Below are positions 51,001 to 56,339 of a stretch of DNA of 64,000 bases, piece by piece. The position numbers were made by a program, and so were the translations under genes. The notes under the pieces are model-generated. The model was not told where the DNA came from. It searched no databases and saw nothing but the letters and a program-made list of their open reading frames with translations. How positions within the stretch are numbered: the first letter of the stretch is position 1; every line of letters starts with the position of its first letter. This stretch comes from Rahnella rivi (GTDB lineage: Bacteria; Pseudomonadota; Gammaproteobacteria; Enterobacterales; Enterobacteriaceae), in contig NZ_JAFMOX010000063.1 in the NCBI RefSeq assembly GCF_019049655.1, forward strand, positions 1 through 64,000, in the 5' to 3' direction.

Positions 51001-51092
51001 GATTCATTCATCGCGACGGATGTATTTCCTTCTGCGGTGAAAACATTTTTCAATGACGTTTTACGAGAGATAATATCCATGGTTTTGCTCAT
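33096..51092 (-). CDS. Giant BapA/LapA-like repetitive surface adhesin, 5998 residues
   Basis: This is a biofilm-type adhesin exported by the flanking type I system. Residues 1-70 resemble the BapA prefix domain. A hydrophobic Ala/Gly-rich segment (PYLLAGVLGAGAAGALLG) lies at 133-150. From about residue 272 there are roughly 43 Ig-like modules of about 100 residues, then five to seven modules of a second Ig-like type to about 5280. An FG-GAP/EF-hand-like region follows (DINNDGTVD, DFNGDGLMD, DWDGDGDMD). The C-terminal RTX-type section has FEGRGGNDTFNLGNGG and DADGS-like Ca sites. The secretion signal should be in the last ~100 residues. ATG 51092 has AAGGA about 14 bases upstream, a long spacing. 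No LapD/LapG homologue is in the window. Confidence 0.93.
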   Translation of the reverse strand: MSKTMDIISRKTSLKNVFTAEGNTSVAMNESGVVVIHDAVKNVASYERSGNDLIIHMQDGSVIRCVGYFENIGDKDENKLVFQDENQQMTEVNFTDATAPHDTPVFTLTAVETPLADMSSLMLSTAEVTVEWPYLLAGVLGAGAAGALLGHSGGTDEKTRVIDNTKDVEVAQPTFLVTDTQGDSQGILANQAVTDDTRPTFTGTGYPGADIAIVDASGNIIATTVVDANGQWTAQLAAQSAGSHTYMVVQESNGSTTSAGSITLTIVTAKASLSIDTMAGDNVLNAAEAGSDVTLSGKSENLAAGTTVTVSLNGSSWQTTVGADGSWSVQVPAADAQALADGVHTVQVSGVDRAGNNITSASTLTVDTHPPSLTIGTLAGDDILNAAEAGSDLILSGTSDAGAGQTVTLNLNGQTYTTTVGADGNWSVSVPAAQAGALANGNVTLSASVSDAAGNSTSTTHDFRVDTTVPVVTIDTIAGDNILNSAEQMQAHIVSGTSTGGEAGDTVTLIINGQTYTTTLAADGSWSIGLPASVFSSLADGSHDVSVSITDKAGNTGNQTSTLVLSSDLPELTIDTVAIENVINAEAKGAALAVTGTSSSPDGTSVTLTLNGVDYTTRVSGGQWSVSIPASDVAKLGEAHYTLTVVSTDAAGNTGSASHQVQVDSALPQVTVNVTAGDDIINATEITADQILSGKVTYAAAGDTVLVTVGGHTYQTTVADDLSWSVSVPAADWQALGDGNLTVSASVTNQHGNTGNGEREIIIDASLPGLRIDTVAGDDIVNSIEIQQNQIISGTSTGIAEGSTVIVTVNGVEYRANVSASGSWSAAIPAADVANWPAGELNISVTGSSTSGNSVSIANNITVDLSSVAIAIDTIALDNILNAAEKAADVTLSGTTQNVEAGQQVTVNFAGGTYQTTVQADGSWSVTVAAADIRNLKDGDTNMSVSVTNVAGNNASAAQELTVDTAAPTLSLNVIAGDNVLNSAEAGADVVLSGTTTAEPGQQVTITLNGKTYNAEVAADGTWNTTVPAADAGAITDGTYTVSASVSDIAGNTTGATGSLLVDVTAPTLTINTVAADDVINAQEHQQNLMITGGSTGVPAGGLVTVEIDGHSYTAAVDANGNWSVGVPASVVSTLNDTGYTITASVKDAAGNSGSVTHDVTVDTAAPVLTINTVASDDVINAIEKGEALTVSGTSDGADGSTVTLTLNGKAYSTQVSGGVWTLDVPATDIANLGEANYTLNASSTDAAGNTGSTTHNVLVDTSLPSVIINAVAGDDVINAAEAAADQTLSGRVTNASEGDTVTITLGGKTYEAKVQADLSWSVSVPSADLQGFGDGDLTVSASVTNQHGNTGNGERDIAIDANLPGLRLDTVAGDDIVNSIEIQQNQIISGTSTDLEPNSTVTVTVNGVDYSASVKANGSWSAAIPAADVANWPAGPLAITVSGADASGNPVSITQNVTVDLSSVAITVDTIAVDDIINAAEKAADLTLSGTTQNVEAGRDVTVNFAGHTYTTTVQQDGSWSVTVPAADMAALKDGDATATASVTNAAGNSASAANTAEVDASAPTLTIDTLAGDNVLNSAEAGADVVVSGTTTAEAGQQVTITLNGKTYTAEVAADGTWNTTVPAADAGAITDGTYTVSASVSDIAGNTTGATGSLLVDVTAPTLTINTVAADDVINAQEHQQNLMITGGSTGVPAGGLVTVEIDGHSYTAAVDASGNWSVGVPASVVSTLNDTGYTITASAQDAAGNPGSVTHGVTVDTVSPALTINTVASDDVINAIEKGEALTVSGTSDGADGSTVTLTLNGKEYSTQVSGGVWTLDVPATDVANLGEANYTLNASSTDAAGNTGSTTHNVLVDTSLPSVTINAVAGDDVINAAEAAADQTLSGRVTNAAEGDTVTITLGGKTYEAKVQADLSWSVSVPSADLQGFGDGGLTISASVTNQHGNTGSNERDIAIDANLPGLRLDTVAGDDIVNSIEITQNQIISGTSTDLEPNSTVTVTVNGVDYSASVKANGSWSAAIPAADVANWPAGPLAITVSGADASGNPVTITQNITVDLSSVAISVDTIAVDDIINAAEKAADLTLSGTTQNVEAGRDVTVNFAGHTYTAKVADDGRWSVTVPAADMAALKDGDATATASVTNAAGNSASAANTAEVDASAPVVTINTVTSSDVLTAVSGNADVTLTGTSTAEAGQTVTITLGGNTYLAQVAADGTWTTTVPGTVFSGLGDGSYTLNASVSDIAGNPASATGTAQVDLTAPVVTINTVAGDNVINSSEHAQAQVISGTVSGVEAGSVVIVTINNVDYRTVSDARGNWSVGVPADVISGLNDGSYTITAQATDVAGNTGSANRDVTVETTAPVFTINDMAGGDNILNATEALTTLTITGTVSGLADGTQVIVTLNGLDYQGTVTNGAWSADVPASDLANLGQALYQVSVRGTDEYGNSGSVSKGLQTSSDSPAVTINVVAGDDVINASEVTADQVISGSVLHAEAGQQVVVTVGGKTYHAEVQTDLTWSLTVPAADLAAMGDGALTVSATVTNLSGNTGSGERDIAIDAAIPGLRIDTIAGDDIVNSIEINQNQIISGTSTGIAEGSTVIVTVNGVEYRANVSASGSWNAAVPAADVANWPAGALTVSVSGTSSAGNNVTISDNITVDLTGVAIAIDTVTTDNILNAAEKAADLTLNGTTQNVEAGQNVTVIFAGHTYTAKVADDGSWSVTVPAADMAALKDGDATVSVSVTNLAGNSASAANTVEVDTAAPTLSLNVIAGDNVLNSAEAGADVVLSGTTTAEAGQQVTITLNGKTYTAEVAADGTWNTTVPAADAGAITDGTYTVSASVSDVAGNTTGATGSLLVDVTAPTLTINTVASDDVINAQEHQQNLMITGGSTGVPAGGLVTVEIDGHSYTAAVDANGNWSVGVPASVVSTLNDTGYTITASAKDAAGNPGSVTHDVTVDTAAPVLTINTVASDDVINAIEKGEALTVSGTSDGADGSTVTLTLNGKEYSTQVSGGVWTLDVPATDVANLGEANYTLNASSTDAAGNTGSTTHNVLVDTSLPSVIINAVAGDDVINAAEAAADQTLSGRVTNAAEGDTVTITLGGKTYEANVQADLSWSVSVPSDDLQGFGDGDLTVSASVTNQHGNTGSNEREIAIDANLPGLRLDTVAGDDIVNSIEIQQNQIISGTSTDLEPNSTVTVTVNGVDYSASVKANGSWSAAIPAADVANWPAGPLAITVSGADASGNPVTITQNITVDLSSVAISVDTIAVDDIINAAEKAADLTLSGATQNVEAGRDVTVNFAGHTYTTTVQQDGSWSVTVPAADMAALKDGDATVSVSVTNLAGNSASAANTVEVDTAAPTLTIDTLAGDNVLNSAEAGADVVVSGTTNAEAGQQVTITLNGKTYTADVAADGTWRTTVPAADAGAITDGTYTVSASVSDVAGNTTGATGSLLVDVTAPVVTINTIAGDDVINLSEHAQAQVISGGSTGTVSGNTVTVVIDGNTYTTVVDASGNWSVGVPASVISGISDGTYTVSVSITDSAGNTGSQTHDVTVDTGLPGLSIDAISQDNVLNAIEKGEDLTISGTGTNLSEGTQVTVTLNGVTYTAQIAAGVWSLTVPASALAALGEANYSVTASANSAIGNNITESANLLVDTSLPSVIINAVAGDDVINAAEAAADQTLSGRVTNAAEGDTVTITLGGKTYEANVQADLSWSVSVPSADLQGFGDGELTVSASVTNQYGNTGSNERDIAIDANLPGLRLDTVAGDDIVNSIEINQNQIISGTSTDLEPNSTVTVTVNGVDYSASVQANGSWSAAIPAADVANWPAGSLAITVSGADASGNPVTITQNITVDLSSVAITVDTIAVDDIINAAEKAADLTLSGTTQNVEAGRDVTVNFAGHIYTAKVADDGSWSVTVPAADMAALKDGDATATVSVTNAAGNSASAANTAEVDASAPTLTIDTLAGDNVLNSAEAGADVVVSGTTNAEAGQQVTITLNGKTYTADVAADGTWNTTVPAADAGAITDGTYTVSASVSDIAGNSISTDSALLVDVTAPVVTVNTVAGDDVLNTAEHAQAQVITGGSTGTQAGNLVTLVIDGNTYTTVVDASGNWSVGVPASVISALASGETTFTVSITDSAGNTGSTGHLITVNTDAVSLSIDAIAQDDIINAAEHGNSLTLSGSSEKLISGTEVAVVLNGKTYTAQVDVNGDWTLSVPATDVASLTDGNYTVTASARDTAGNPASASHDVLVDTTAPALLINPITADGMLNAAELGQPLTLNGTSTAQAGQTVSVTLNSVTYTARVNADGTWSVQVPQDDVAALQDGTLTVNASTTDVAGNPASASASVIVDTLAPTLTISTIAGDDIINTTEQQAGQTISGTTSAEAGLTVTVTFNNREYHGTVTAEGTWSVNVPAADFNGVADGSYTVSASVTDVAGNPAAADSSVSLSGVVPEVTINTFAQDDVISAAEHPGPLAITGTSTAPAGSIVTVTLNGQSYTTQVGNDQNWTLNLSANAVNALADGENYTITASVTNSIGNVGAASHDIAVDTTAPSMTITLDSISDDTGRSNSDFVTSDNTITLNGTLSAALGNNEFAQISLDGGVTWTDLTVTGTTWRYAQGSALADGSYTYNVRVIDAAGNVGSTASQTVVIDTLAPDASQTISIDAISQDTGLSSSDFITSDTTINLRGTLGAALGADEYAQISLDGGTTWQDVSISGLTWTYIDGRTLTDGDYNYQMRVVDLAGNVGATASQVVTIDTTAPDSSKTVSIDAISPDTGLSSTDFVTSSTALTVTGKLGAALAADEFVQVSLDGGVTWSNATTIGTGWTFVDGRTLTDGDYTYNVRVVDMAGNVGSVTSKVVTVDTVAPDSTKTVTIDSISTDTGISDSDFVTSDTSLTVTGSIGAELGAGEVVQISVDNGATWTTVTLQGSTWRYVDGRTLTDGQTLYQVRVVDQAGNVGQTAQQVVTIDTTAPTQLITIGAISTDTGDSASDFITSDNTLTFTGRLSATLATDERAQISLDGGNTWTDVIVNGQSWSYDATGTVLTDGNHNVQVRVIDQAGNIGTIGSQTVVIDTLNPEAVATIVQYSDDEGDRQGSFGSGTYTDETAPTLSGTLSKALADGEVLKIYRNGVFVGVATVVGLAWTFSDSALADGTYVYVATSQDLAGNTTSSTDFTLTVDTSIPTTIATVTAESTQDTTPIISGTLSEALGEGMYVQVVVNGVTYTSEAGGAVVVDPLNNTWYLQVPGALGLASYDVTAQVRSSAGNGNDAGISTSAIIVYAETAVDTSWATTAGATTTNAMAFSVNANGLWNIVTGISDYTSTDLNSYTGTTLTNSRGNIVVSYTLADTDRNGTSDIYATETNYGGSIQGKWTANPDGTYTYGQQAVGTLIWYGGVIAYDKTGDGWVDLAYGDAGGDSRTYLVNNNGVLSADGTNGAAGLAGVTYREISGVDINNDGTVDIVQHTNRNGAYALTVVSNNGTGTLTETQNIANVFVPNAANTTTAASMTWADFNGDGLMDLYISSGLNPNGTYNYGGAIYYNSGQGTLLTTPTAVGAATTNAASAGYLSAAVDWDGDGDMDIIKFSTYSGSQTATLFMNDGTGNNWSSNTLATALVNVTGIATLDYDWNGTQDLLVSQANGKVVYIANNSTIADGTAIHLRILDGEGMNVFYGNTVQLYNSAGELVASQIINAQSGIGINDASALVNFYGLDPNETYSAVLVRNINGVSSNATWTDLTAGDGTSSYSVTADAATGGQSGTLTGTGYNDTFIAESGTYIYNGSGGWSTTSDHATWSATGGQDIVDYRNATSGVTVDLSNTNAQNTGFNTSTFKDIEGIAGSNFDDVFTGSAGDNVFEGRGGNDTFNLGNGGHDTLLYKLLDSADATGGNGADTINGFTVGTWEGTANTDRLDLSDLLQSSGYTGTADASYVNGVATLGAGVGNLAEYLSVSTEGNDTVIKVDLDGSGTAQSMTTIATLTNVHTDLATLLANHQLVVG
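35240..37440 (-). repeat. Second Ig-like repeat family in the adhesin
   Basis: Five modules carry SIDAISxDTGxSxSDFxTSD and an ISLDGGxTW strand, followed by two degenerate relatives. The period is about 310 bp. They are unlike the upstream modules and typical of the distal, Ca-stabilised part of large type I adhesins. Confidence 0.85.
37440..50285 (-). repeat. About 43 tandem Ig-like modules (~299 bp each)
   Basis: Each module runs from a VDTxAPxLTIxTxAGDDVIN-like opening to an AAGN-containing strand, about 100 residues. I counted 43 by their openings. Neighbouring modules differ, but modules six positions apart are near-identical. The first three and last four are divergent and lie outside the higher-order array. 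Confidence 0.9.
38640..49390 (-). repeat. Higher-order array: six copies of a six-module unit, ~1794 bp period
   Basis: Module subtypes, named by their openings, recur in fixed order. They are INAIEKGEALT, INAAEAAADQTLSG, LPGLRLDTVAGDDIVNSIE, DTIAVDDIINAAEKAAD, LAGDNVLNSAEAGAD, and INAQEHQQNLMITGG or SEHAQAQVISG. The same 20-base segment starting CTGTTCGGTTCGAG occurs at 39721, 41515, 45103 and 46894, spaced 1794, 3588 and 1791 bp. The copies at about 43305 and 48685 carry a variant. This is a recent segmental duplication pattern. Confidence 0.88.
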
Positions 51093-51178
51093 GATATTGT
51101 GTCCATTCCTTTTATATACCCAATAGGTGTTATTACAACGCCATTAACCTGGCATTGTTTTTCTGTCGGAACTGCAGG

Positions 51179-52537
51179 TTACTTTAAATCAGGCAGTGAC
51201 TGACTCACGCCCTGGTTAATACCGAGTTGTGGCAATAAATCATTCATCGCCGTGGCGTAATTTATTTGCGAATACCAGCTGTCGTATCGGGCGCTGACCT
51301 GTGAAAACTGCGCCTGGAATACATCCTGTTCCACGCTGAGTAAGTCATTCAGGGTGCGCTGATTGAGCTTATATTCGTTTTTGTACACATCACGCGAGCG
51401 GACTGAATCCTGCAACTGATCCGCACTGGCCTGCAACTGCCCTTGTGCGCCAGCCCAGTTGGCATAAGCCACAGAGGCTTTTTGCAGTACATCCAGCTTG
51501 GCCTGATCGACCAGCGTGGCGGCAATGTTTTTATGCCCTTCCGCCTGGCTGACGCGGGCGGAAACCGCGCCTCCCTGGTAGAGCGGAGCATTCACGTGCA
51601 GCTGGATCTGATTATTCCAGTAAGGGTTATTGGTTGTTTCGTAACGGGTTCGACTGGCCTGTAAACTCAGGGTCGGTAAATAATCAGACTTGGCTTTATT
51701 CACTTCAAATGAGGCGGATTCTTGTTGCGCCTGCGCATATAACACGGAGGGCACACGCGAATAATTAATATTATCCGGCATGACCGGCGGATCTAAATTC
51801 ACACCGGACACGGGCAGGTAATGATTTGCTTTCACGCCGGTCAGCGACGCTAATTGGGCTTTCGCCGCAGATAAGCTCGCCTGATATTGTTTCAGTGTTG
51901 AACGCATCCCGGAAATACGTGATTGCGCCTGCAACACATCCGAGCGGGTGCTTAATCCGGCATCGGCGCGCAAAGAGGACATTCGCCGGACTTCTTCGAG
52001 CGCATTAATATTATCCTGCACCGCCTGGGTCAGATCCTGATATTTCAGCACATCGAGATACGCCGTTGCCGTTTGTTCGGCGACGTCAGACAGTGTCGCC
52101 AGCAGTTTGTAGCGATAGCTTTCCTGCGCAGATTTCTGCTGGTGAATACTGGCGTTGGTTTTGCCGAAATCGTAAACCAGCTGTGAGAGCGTCAGGCCGT
52201 AAGCCGCCGCATTGTTCAGGCTGTTGAAGGAGTCCTGCTGCGTCGAGTTACCGGTATTGGCGGTCAGCCCGATTTGCGGATACCACGCACTTTGCGCTTC
52301 GCGGATTTGCGCCTGACCAATCCCCATCTGATACGCCTGCTGGGTAACGGACGGGCTGCGTGAAAATGCCTGCAAAATGGCGGTTTTCAGATCCACCGAA
52401 TCCATGCCTTTCATCGACGGCGCAGTGGCCCACTGTGGCGCCGTTTCTGAAACGGCGGCCTGTGTGATAAACGGCAGCGTCAGAAACAGAGTGAGCACGC
52501 TGCACTTTGTTACGACACTCTTAAGCATTTTTTTCAT
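51179..52537 (-). CDS. TolC-family outer-membrane pore of the adhesin secretion system (LapE/BapB-like)
   Basis: The 452-residue outer-membrane factor has a signal peptide MKKMLKSVVTKCSVLTLFLT ending at QA. Two TolC repeats follow, with motifs such as LRADAGLSTRSDVLQAQSRI and ENRTLNDLLSVEQDVF-like sequence near the end. ATG 52537 has AGGAG seven bases upstream; the open frame to 52702 has no signal-like sequence and is rejected. It is the first gene of the operon and is followed after 86 bp by the adhesin gene. This order puts the pore before the adhesin, unlike the bapA-first order of Salmonella. Confidence 0.92.
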   Translation of the reverse strand: MKKMLKSVVTKCSVLTLFLTLPFITQAAVSETAPQWATAPSMKGMDSVDLKTAILQAFSRSPSVTQQAYQMGIGQAQIREAQSAWYPQIGLTANTGNSTQQDSFNSLNNAAAYGLTLSQLVYDFGKTNASIHQQKSAQESYRYKLLATLSDVAEQTATAYLDVLKYQDLTQAVQDNINALEEVRRMSSLRADAGLSTRSDVLQAQSRISGMRSTLKQYQASLSAAKAQLASLTGVKANHYLPVSGVNLDPPVMPDNINYSRVPSVLYAQAQQESASFEVNKAKSDYLPTLSLQASRTRYETTNNPYWNNQIQLHVNAPLYQGGAVSARVSQAEGHKNIAATLVDQAKLDVLQKASVAYANWAGAQGQLQASADQLQDSVRSRDVYKNEYKLNQRTLNDLLSVEQDVFQAQFSQVSARYDSWYSQINYATAMNDLLPQLGINQGVSQSLPDLK

Positions 52538-52992
52538 CTGACGCTCCTGTCGGTATCCTGTCGGAAACATCCTCGTGCCGCTGTCGCACTGTTTCCGAAA
52601 CATCTCTTCCTTTTCACTTACGGCATCATTATTGCAATGTTCCTCACTCAGAAATAGTGGCCGAAAACCGTCGGAACGCTCTGAAACAATCGGAGGACAC
52701 ATTCACGCGGTGCGAAAAATCCTAAGTTTTGCATTCATCAGATGAATGAATTTACCTGTGATATCAGGGTGTTATTTTTCTCACAAAAAGATGTCGTGAA
52801 GTGACAAAAAGCACACTGAAATCAGGGAATTCGTTCACAATCGTCGGAAAAGCTTTACAAAAGTCAGGCAAATCCTAGGAATATTTGCGAAATCCTTACA
52901 AAGAAAATCACCAGAATTTGTCTTATACAGCGTGGCAGAAGGGTGAAATGAGAGAAAAGCGAACGATTATTCTGAATAATTCCTTAGGGTGT
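52538..52992. promoter_or_regulatory. Upstream region of the adhesin secretion operon
   Basis: About 450 bp of AT-rich, non-coding DNA lies before the TolC-like gene. It must carry the operon promoter and probably a long leader. AAATCCT-like heptamers recur near 52717, 52870 and 52890, but I cannot connect them with a known regulator. Confidence 0.45.
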
Positions 52993-53016
52993 TTTGCCTG
53001 AATCACTTCAGGCAAA
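52993..53016 (-). terminator. Hairpin downstream of the DUF3750 gene
   Basis: A perfect 10-bp stem TTTGCCTGAA / TTCAGGCAAA with a four-base loop lies 71 bp beyond the DUF3750 stop on the - strand. The U-tract is weak. Confidence 0.5.
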
Positions 53017-53086
53017 GGTGAAAAATCAGCAGAATAAAAAACGGCGGAATTGTTTAATGAAACTGATGTGTTGAAGGGGTATCTGC

Positions 53087-53857
53087 TCAGAGTTCGGCAT
53101 TGCCGGGATTATCAAAACCCACACGCCCGATGAAGGGTAAACGCAGCGCCGGAGACTTAATATCAATGCCGAGATTTAGCCCTAACACATTGACCTCCAC
53201 GCCCTCTTCCACGCCCATCGTGACGCCCAGAAGCCCCAGCACCGATACCTGAACGCCACGCCCCGACGGCGGTAAACCGATCGGATTGGTGATGCCGCGA
53301 TAGTCTTTACCGATCGCATTCGACGGCATATCTAGCTTGAGATCCGGCACTTCACGGCCAATATGCGCCATAAAGGTATTACTGTTCGGGCCCGGCCAGG
53401 CGTGATAGGTATGCGGATAAGGGTAATTTTTGATGGCCGCTTCGATCTGCGGGATCAGCGCCTGCGCTGACGCGCCCCGGTGATCGACCAGCTTTCTCGG
53501 CCTTGAACCAAACCAGTAGCCGTCAGGTATGGCGTAATTGCGGCGAACGACGTTGTCGCTGCCCCAGCTGACCACGTCGTAACGGGTAAAAGCGGTTTCC
53601 CCTTCACGTTTGAAAATAATCCACGGGTGGACGGCGACCAGCCCGCGCCATCCGTAAGTGGGTGCAACGTAAATCTGCACAATCGCGGTGTCTTTGAGCT
53701 TAACCGGATCGGGTGCAATCCCGGCGGAATCACGGCGTGCCGTTGACCAGTTTTGCACGGGTTCTTCTTTGGTCTGGGTCGCTTTGGCATAGCTGTATCC
53801 AAATGACAGCAGCAAAACACAGACAAAGACGAGGCTAAACCATTTAAGGGTGATCAT
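53087..53857 (-). CDS. DUF3750 domain protein, membrane-anchored or exported
   Basis: The 256-residue protein starts MITLKWFSLVFVCVLLLSFGYSYA, an N-terminal signal or anchor. The DUF3750 domain includes YGWRGLVAVHPWIIFKREGE and YPYPHTYHAWPGPNSNTF, whose conserved His, Tyr and Asn hint at an enzymatic pocket. The biochemical role of the family is not known to me. AGGTG precedes ATG 53857. It is monocistronic between two hairpins. Confidence 0.85.
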   Translation of the reverse strand: MITLKWFSLVFVCVLLLSFGYSYAKATQTKEEPVQNWSTARRDSAGIAPDPVKLKDTAIVQIYVAPTYGWRGLVAVHPWIIFKREGETAFTRYDVVSWGSDNVVRRNYAIPDGYWFGSRPRKLVDHRGASAQALIPQIEAAIKNYPYPHTYHAWPGPNSNTFMAHIGREVPDLKLDMPSNAIGKDYRGITNPIGLPPSGRGVQVSVLGLLGVTMGVEEGVEVNVLGLNLGIDIKSPALRLPFIGRVGFDNPGNAEL

Positions 53858-54008
53858 GCTTTTTTCACCTGAGAGAATTGTTCGAAACCTCCACATTACG
53901 CACTGCGCCGGAGGGTGGCAATAACGCATGACATTTGCGGGCGTTCAGGCGGGAGGGAGGTACGGGAATGTTGCGGGATGCGCGGCGGCGCGGGGTAAAT
54001 CTGCACAT

Positions 54009-54037
54009 AAAAAGAGGGAGATATCGCTATCTCCCTC
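54009..54037 (-). terminator. Terminator of the membrane-protein gene
   Basis: On the - strand, a perfect 10-bp stem GAGGGAGATA / TATCTCCCTC with a four-base loop is followed by a run of five U residues. Confidence 0.85.
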
Positions 54038-54065
54038 CGGGTAAAAACGACAACTGACTTAGCCG

Positions 54066-55085
54066 TTAATGACGCTGATGTGTAAACACCGGCTCAGGCT
54101 GAGTGCGGCGACCCAACATGCCCATCGCACCGGCCAGTACGGCTTCAACGATTAACATAAAGAAGGCGAACCAGCTGGCTTTCGCCGTGGCGGCAGCGGC
54201 TTTCTCGCCAGCTTCACGGGCTTTCTGCTCCGCCTGCTGTTTCAGTTCTTCGTATTTTGCCCGCGCCTGCTGATAGGTTTTCTCAGCCTGGCTGACAATC
54301 TGATCTACTTCCTGATCGCTTTTACCGGTACGCGCTTTGATGATATTTTTCAGCGCTTCGCGGTCAGCGGCCTGGAATGTCGCTTCATTACGGGAAATAA
54401 GGCCCTTAATAAAGTTGGTCAAATCAGTGTCGGCAGTTTGCGGATGGTTCGCGGTATCACCGGCCTGCGCCTGTGCATTATTGACTTCACCTTCCGCTTT
54501 ATTTTGCAAGTTCTCCGGCTGTAATTCCGGTTTACCCGTCTGACGCAACGTGGTTTCAAGTTCATTCTGTAAACTGTCGAGGTTAATATTATTCTCGCCC
54601 AGTTTATCTTTTACCATCTGAGTCACCGGCGGCGCGGCGGCGGATATTCCGCTGCCTAACGTTTGCAACCCGGAACCCACCACGCTCATTGCGCCGCTCA
54701 TGGCATTATTCACCACCACCAGCAGGAACCAGGCGCAAATCAGCGTATTGACGCCAAACATTAACAGACCATGCAGCGCACCTTCGCGCTGGGCCAGACG
54801 GCCGCTGGCGTAAGCACCGGCCGCGATGGAGATCAACATACTGGCACCGGTCCAGATGGCCGCGCCCATACCCAGACCGTCCAGCGGATTTTGTTCTTTC
54901 AGCGGATCAATGGTACTGGCTCCGACCGCGGTACCTAATATGGACAACAGCAGATAAACCACCATTGAAATAATGACACCCGCGAATACCGCACTCCATG
55001 AAATACGTTTAAGGGGAACAGAATTTACCGGTTCAACCAGCGTATTATTGTAATGCCCTGGTGCAGGGTTAGGGTTTTCAATCAT
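54066..55085 (-). CDS. Inner-membrane protein with coiled-coil, function unknown
   Basis: The 339-residue protein has three N-terminal hydrophobic segments (AVFAGVIISMVVYLLLSILGT, GAAIWTGASMLISIAAGAYA, LLMFGVNTLICAWFLLVVV). A Gln/Ala-rich charged region with coiled-coil character follows (residues about 150-300), then a last membrane helix near FAFFMLIVEAVLAGAMGML-like sequence. It resembles proteins loosely annotated as PhnA-like or YrzE-like; I do not assign a function. ATG 55085 has GGAG at good spacing; the extension to 55160 was rejected. Confidence 0.78.
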   Translation of the reverse strand: MIENPNPAPGHYNNTLVEPVNSVPLKRISWSAVFAGVIISMVVYLLLSILGTAVGASTIDPLKEQNPLDGLGMGAAIWTGASMLISIAAGAYASGRLAQREGALHGLLMFGVNTLICAWFLLVVVNNAMSGAMSVVGSGLQTLGSGISAAAPPVTQMVKDKLGENNINLDSLQNELETTLRQTGKPELQPENLQNKAEGEVNNAQAQAGDTANHPQTADTDLTNFIKGLISRNEATFQAADREALKNIIKARTGKSDQEVDQIVSQAEKTYQQARAKYEELKQQAEQKAREAGEKAAAATAKASWFAFFMLIVEAVLAGAMGMLGRRTQPEPVFTHQRH

Positions 55086-55493
55086 TTTGATATCTCCATT
55101 GGTTACCATACTTTTCATTAAAAAAAAGCAAATAAGGTACGTTAAACTCCTGAGAACCACCGCAAAAGGCCATATTAAATATATAAACCTGACAGCAGCT
55201 TAAATAAGATTAGCCATAAAACGGGAAATTGCCTCTGTCGCACCGCAAATTCGACGTCCGTTTAAGTCAAATTCGTCAAAAACTCATTAAAAATCATTAC
55301 CTGTTCGCAATGAAACTATTTTAATTATTTTATAAAACCGGCCGGTGCGTAAAACGTGAAGACGTCAACCGCACACCGGGAAAATGGGACAGCGAGCCAT
55401 TGCCGCCCCGCGGGCTCTGCCGCATACTGCCGGTAACATGACGAAAGGCTGAAAACGAATATCTGATATAACCCATTGAACAAAAGGATGAAT
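55086..55493. other. Divergent intergenic region, no gene seen
   Basis: About 400 bp lie between the divergent membrane-protein and SDR genes, AT-rich in the left half. It should contain both promoters. I see no conserved RNA element or operator. Confidence 0.45.
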
Positions 55494-56171
55494 ATGACTA
55501 ATTCTCAGAAAGCATTGATCATTGGCGCCTCGCGCGGTATCGGTTTAGGCGTGGTAAATGTTCTGGCAGAACGCGGCTGGCAGGTCACTGCGACGACGCG
55601 TGATGCGGTTCCTGCCGGCAGCCCGGCCTCTGCAGAGTGGCTGAAGCTGGACATCAATAAAGCTGATGAACGCAACGCGGTGAAAGATGCGCTTTCAGAC
55701 AGCACGTTCGACCTGATTTTTGTTAACGCAGGGGCATTCGGCCCGGATCATCAGGACGTCAATCAGGCAGATGATGAAGAGATCGTCAGGCTGTTTATGA
55801 CCAACACGTTTTCCCCGGTGCGCTGCGCAACAGAATTGCTGCCTTTGCTGAAAGCGAAAACCGGTGTCATCGCGCTGATGACGTCTGAACTGGCCAGCCT
55901 GAATGAAAACGACGTCGCCACCTACCCGCTCTATTCCGCCAGCAAAGCGGCTTTGAACATGCTGACGCGTCCGCTGAAAGAAGAAACCGACAAGCAGGGT
56001 CAGACGCTGTTGTCCGTGCATCCGGGCTGGGTGCAGACTGATATGGGTGGCGAAAATGCCACGCTGACCATCTCTGAAAGCACCAACGGCATTGCTGATG
56101 TGTTCGAAAAATGGCGCGGCAAAGGCGGCCATCATTTTGTGGAATATTCCGGCCGCGAACTGCGCTGGTAA
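55494..56171 (+). CDS. SDR-family oxidoreductase
   Basis: The 225-residue short-chain dehydrogenase has the cofactor loop GASRGIGLGVV near residue 10. VNAG takes the place of NNAG, the active site reads YSASKAALN, and the C-terminus is short. It resembles the CsgA-like or carbonyl-reductase-like SDRs. AGGA precedes ATG 55494. A terminator follows at 56200. Confidence 0.88.
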   Translation: MTNSQKALIIGASRGIGLGVVNVLAERGWQVTATTRDAVPAGSPASAEWLKLDINKADERNAVKDALSDSTFDLIFVNAGAFGPDHQDVNQADDEEIVRLFMTNTFSPVRCATELLPLLKAKTGVIALMTSELASLNENDVATYPLYSASKAALNMLTRPLKEETDKQGQTLLSVHPGWVQTDMGGENATLTISESTNGIADVFEKWRGKGGHHFVEYSGRELRW

Positions 56172-56199
56172 AGGTTCCCGCCTGTTTAAAACGCTAAAC

Positions 56200-56223
56200 A
56201 ACGGCCTCTGCGGAGGCCGTTTT
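56200..56223 (+). terminator. Terminator of the SDR gene
   Basis: The stem AACGGCCTC / GAGGCCGTT has a four-base loop and is followed by TT, 28 bp after the SDR stop. Confidence 0.8.
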
Positions 56224-56339
56224 GCATGGTGGCAATCCGCAGGCTGCACCGCCAGACCGCGCACGACAACGTTGTTCACTCTGCGGGTTAAAGATTTGCC
56301 GCAGGTTTTGTGATAAATATACGACTCACCTTGTTTGTT

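Noticed and set aside
33114..51056. Many long + strand open frames opposite the adhesin gene, including one of 561 codons at 39765-41450
   Set aside because: They repeat with the same period as the adhesin modules and arise from its repetitive, codon-biased sequence. They have no ribosome sites and show no known protein families.
50285..51092. Classical Sec signal peptide on the adhesin
   Set aside because: The N-terminus is polar and the only hydrophobic stretch is at residues 133-150; export by the flanking type I system with a C-terminal signal is expected.
52538..52702. 55-codon N-terminal extension of the TolC-like protein
   Set aside because: It would place a charged region before an obvious signal peptide; AGGAG is correctly placed for ATG 52537.
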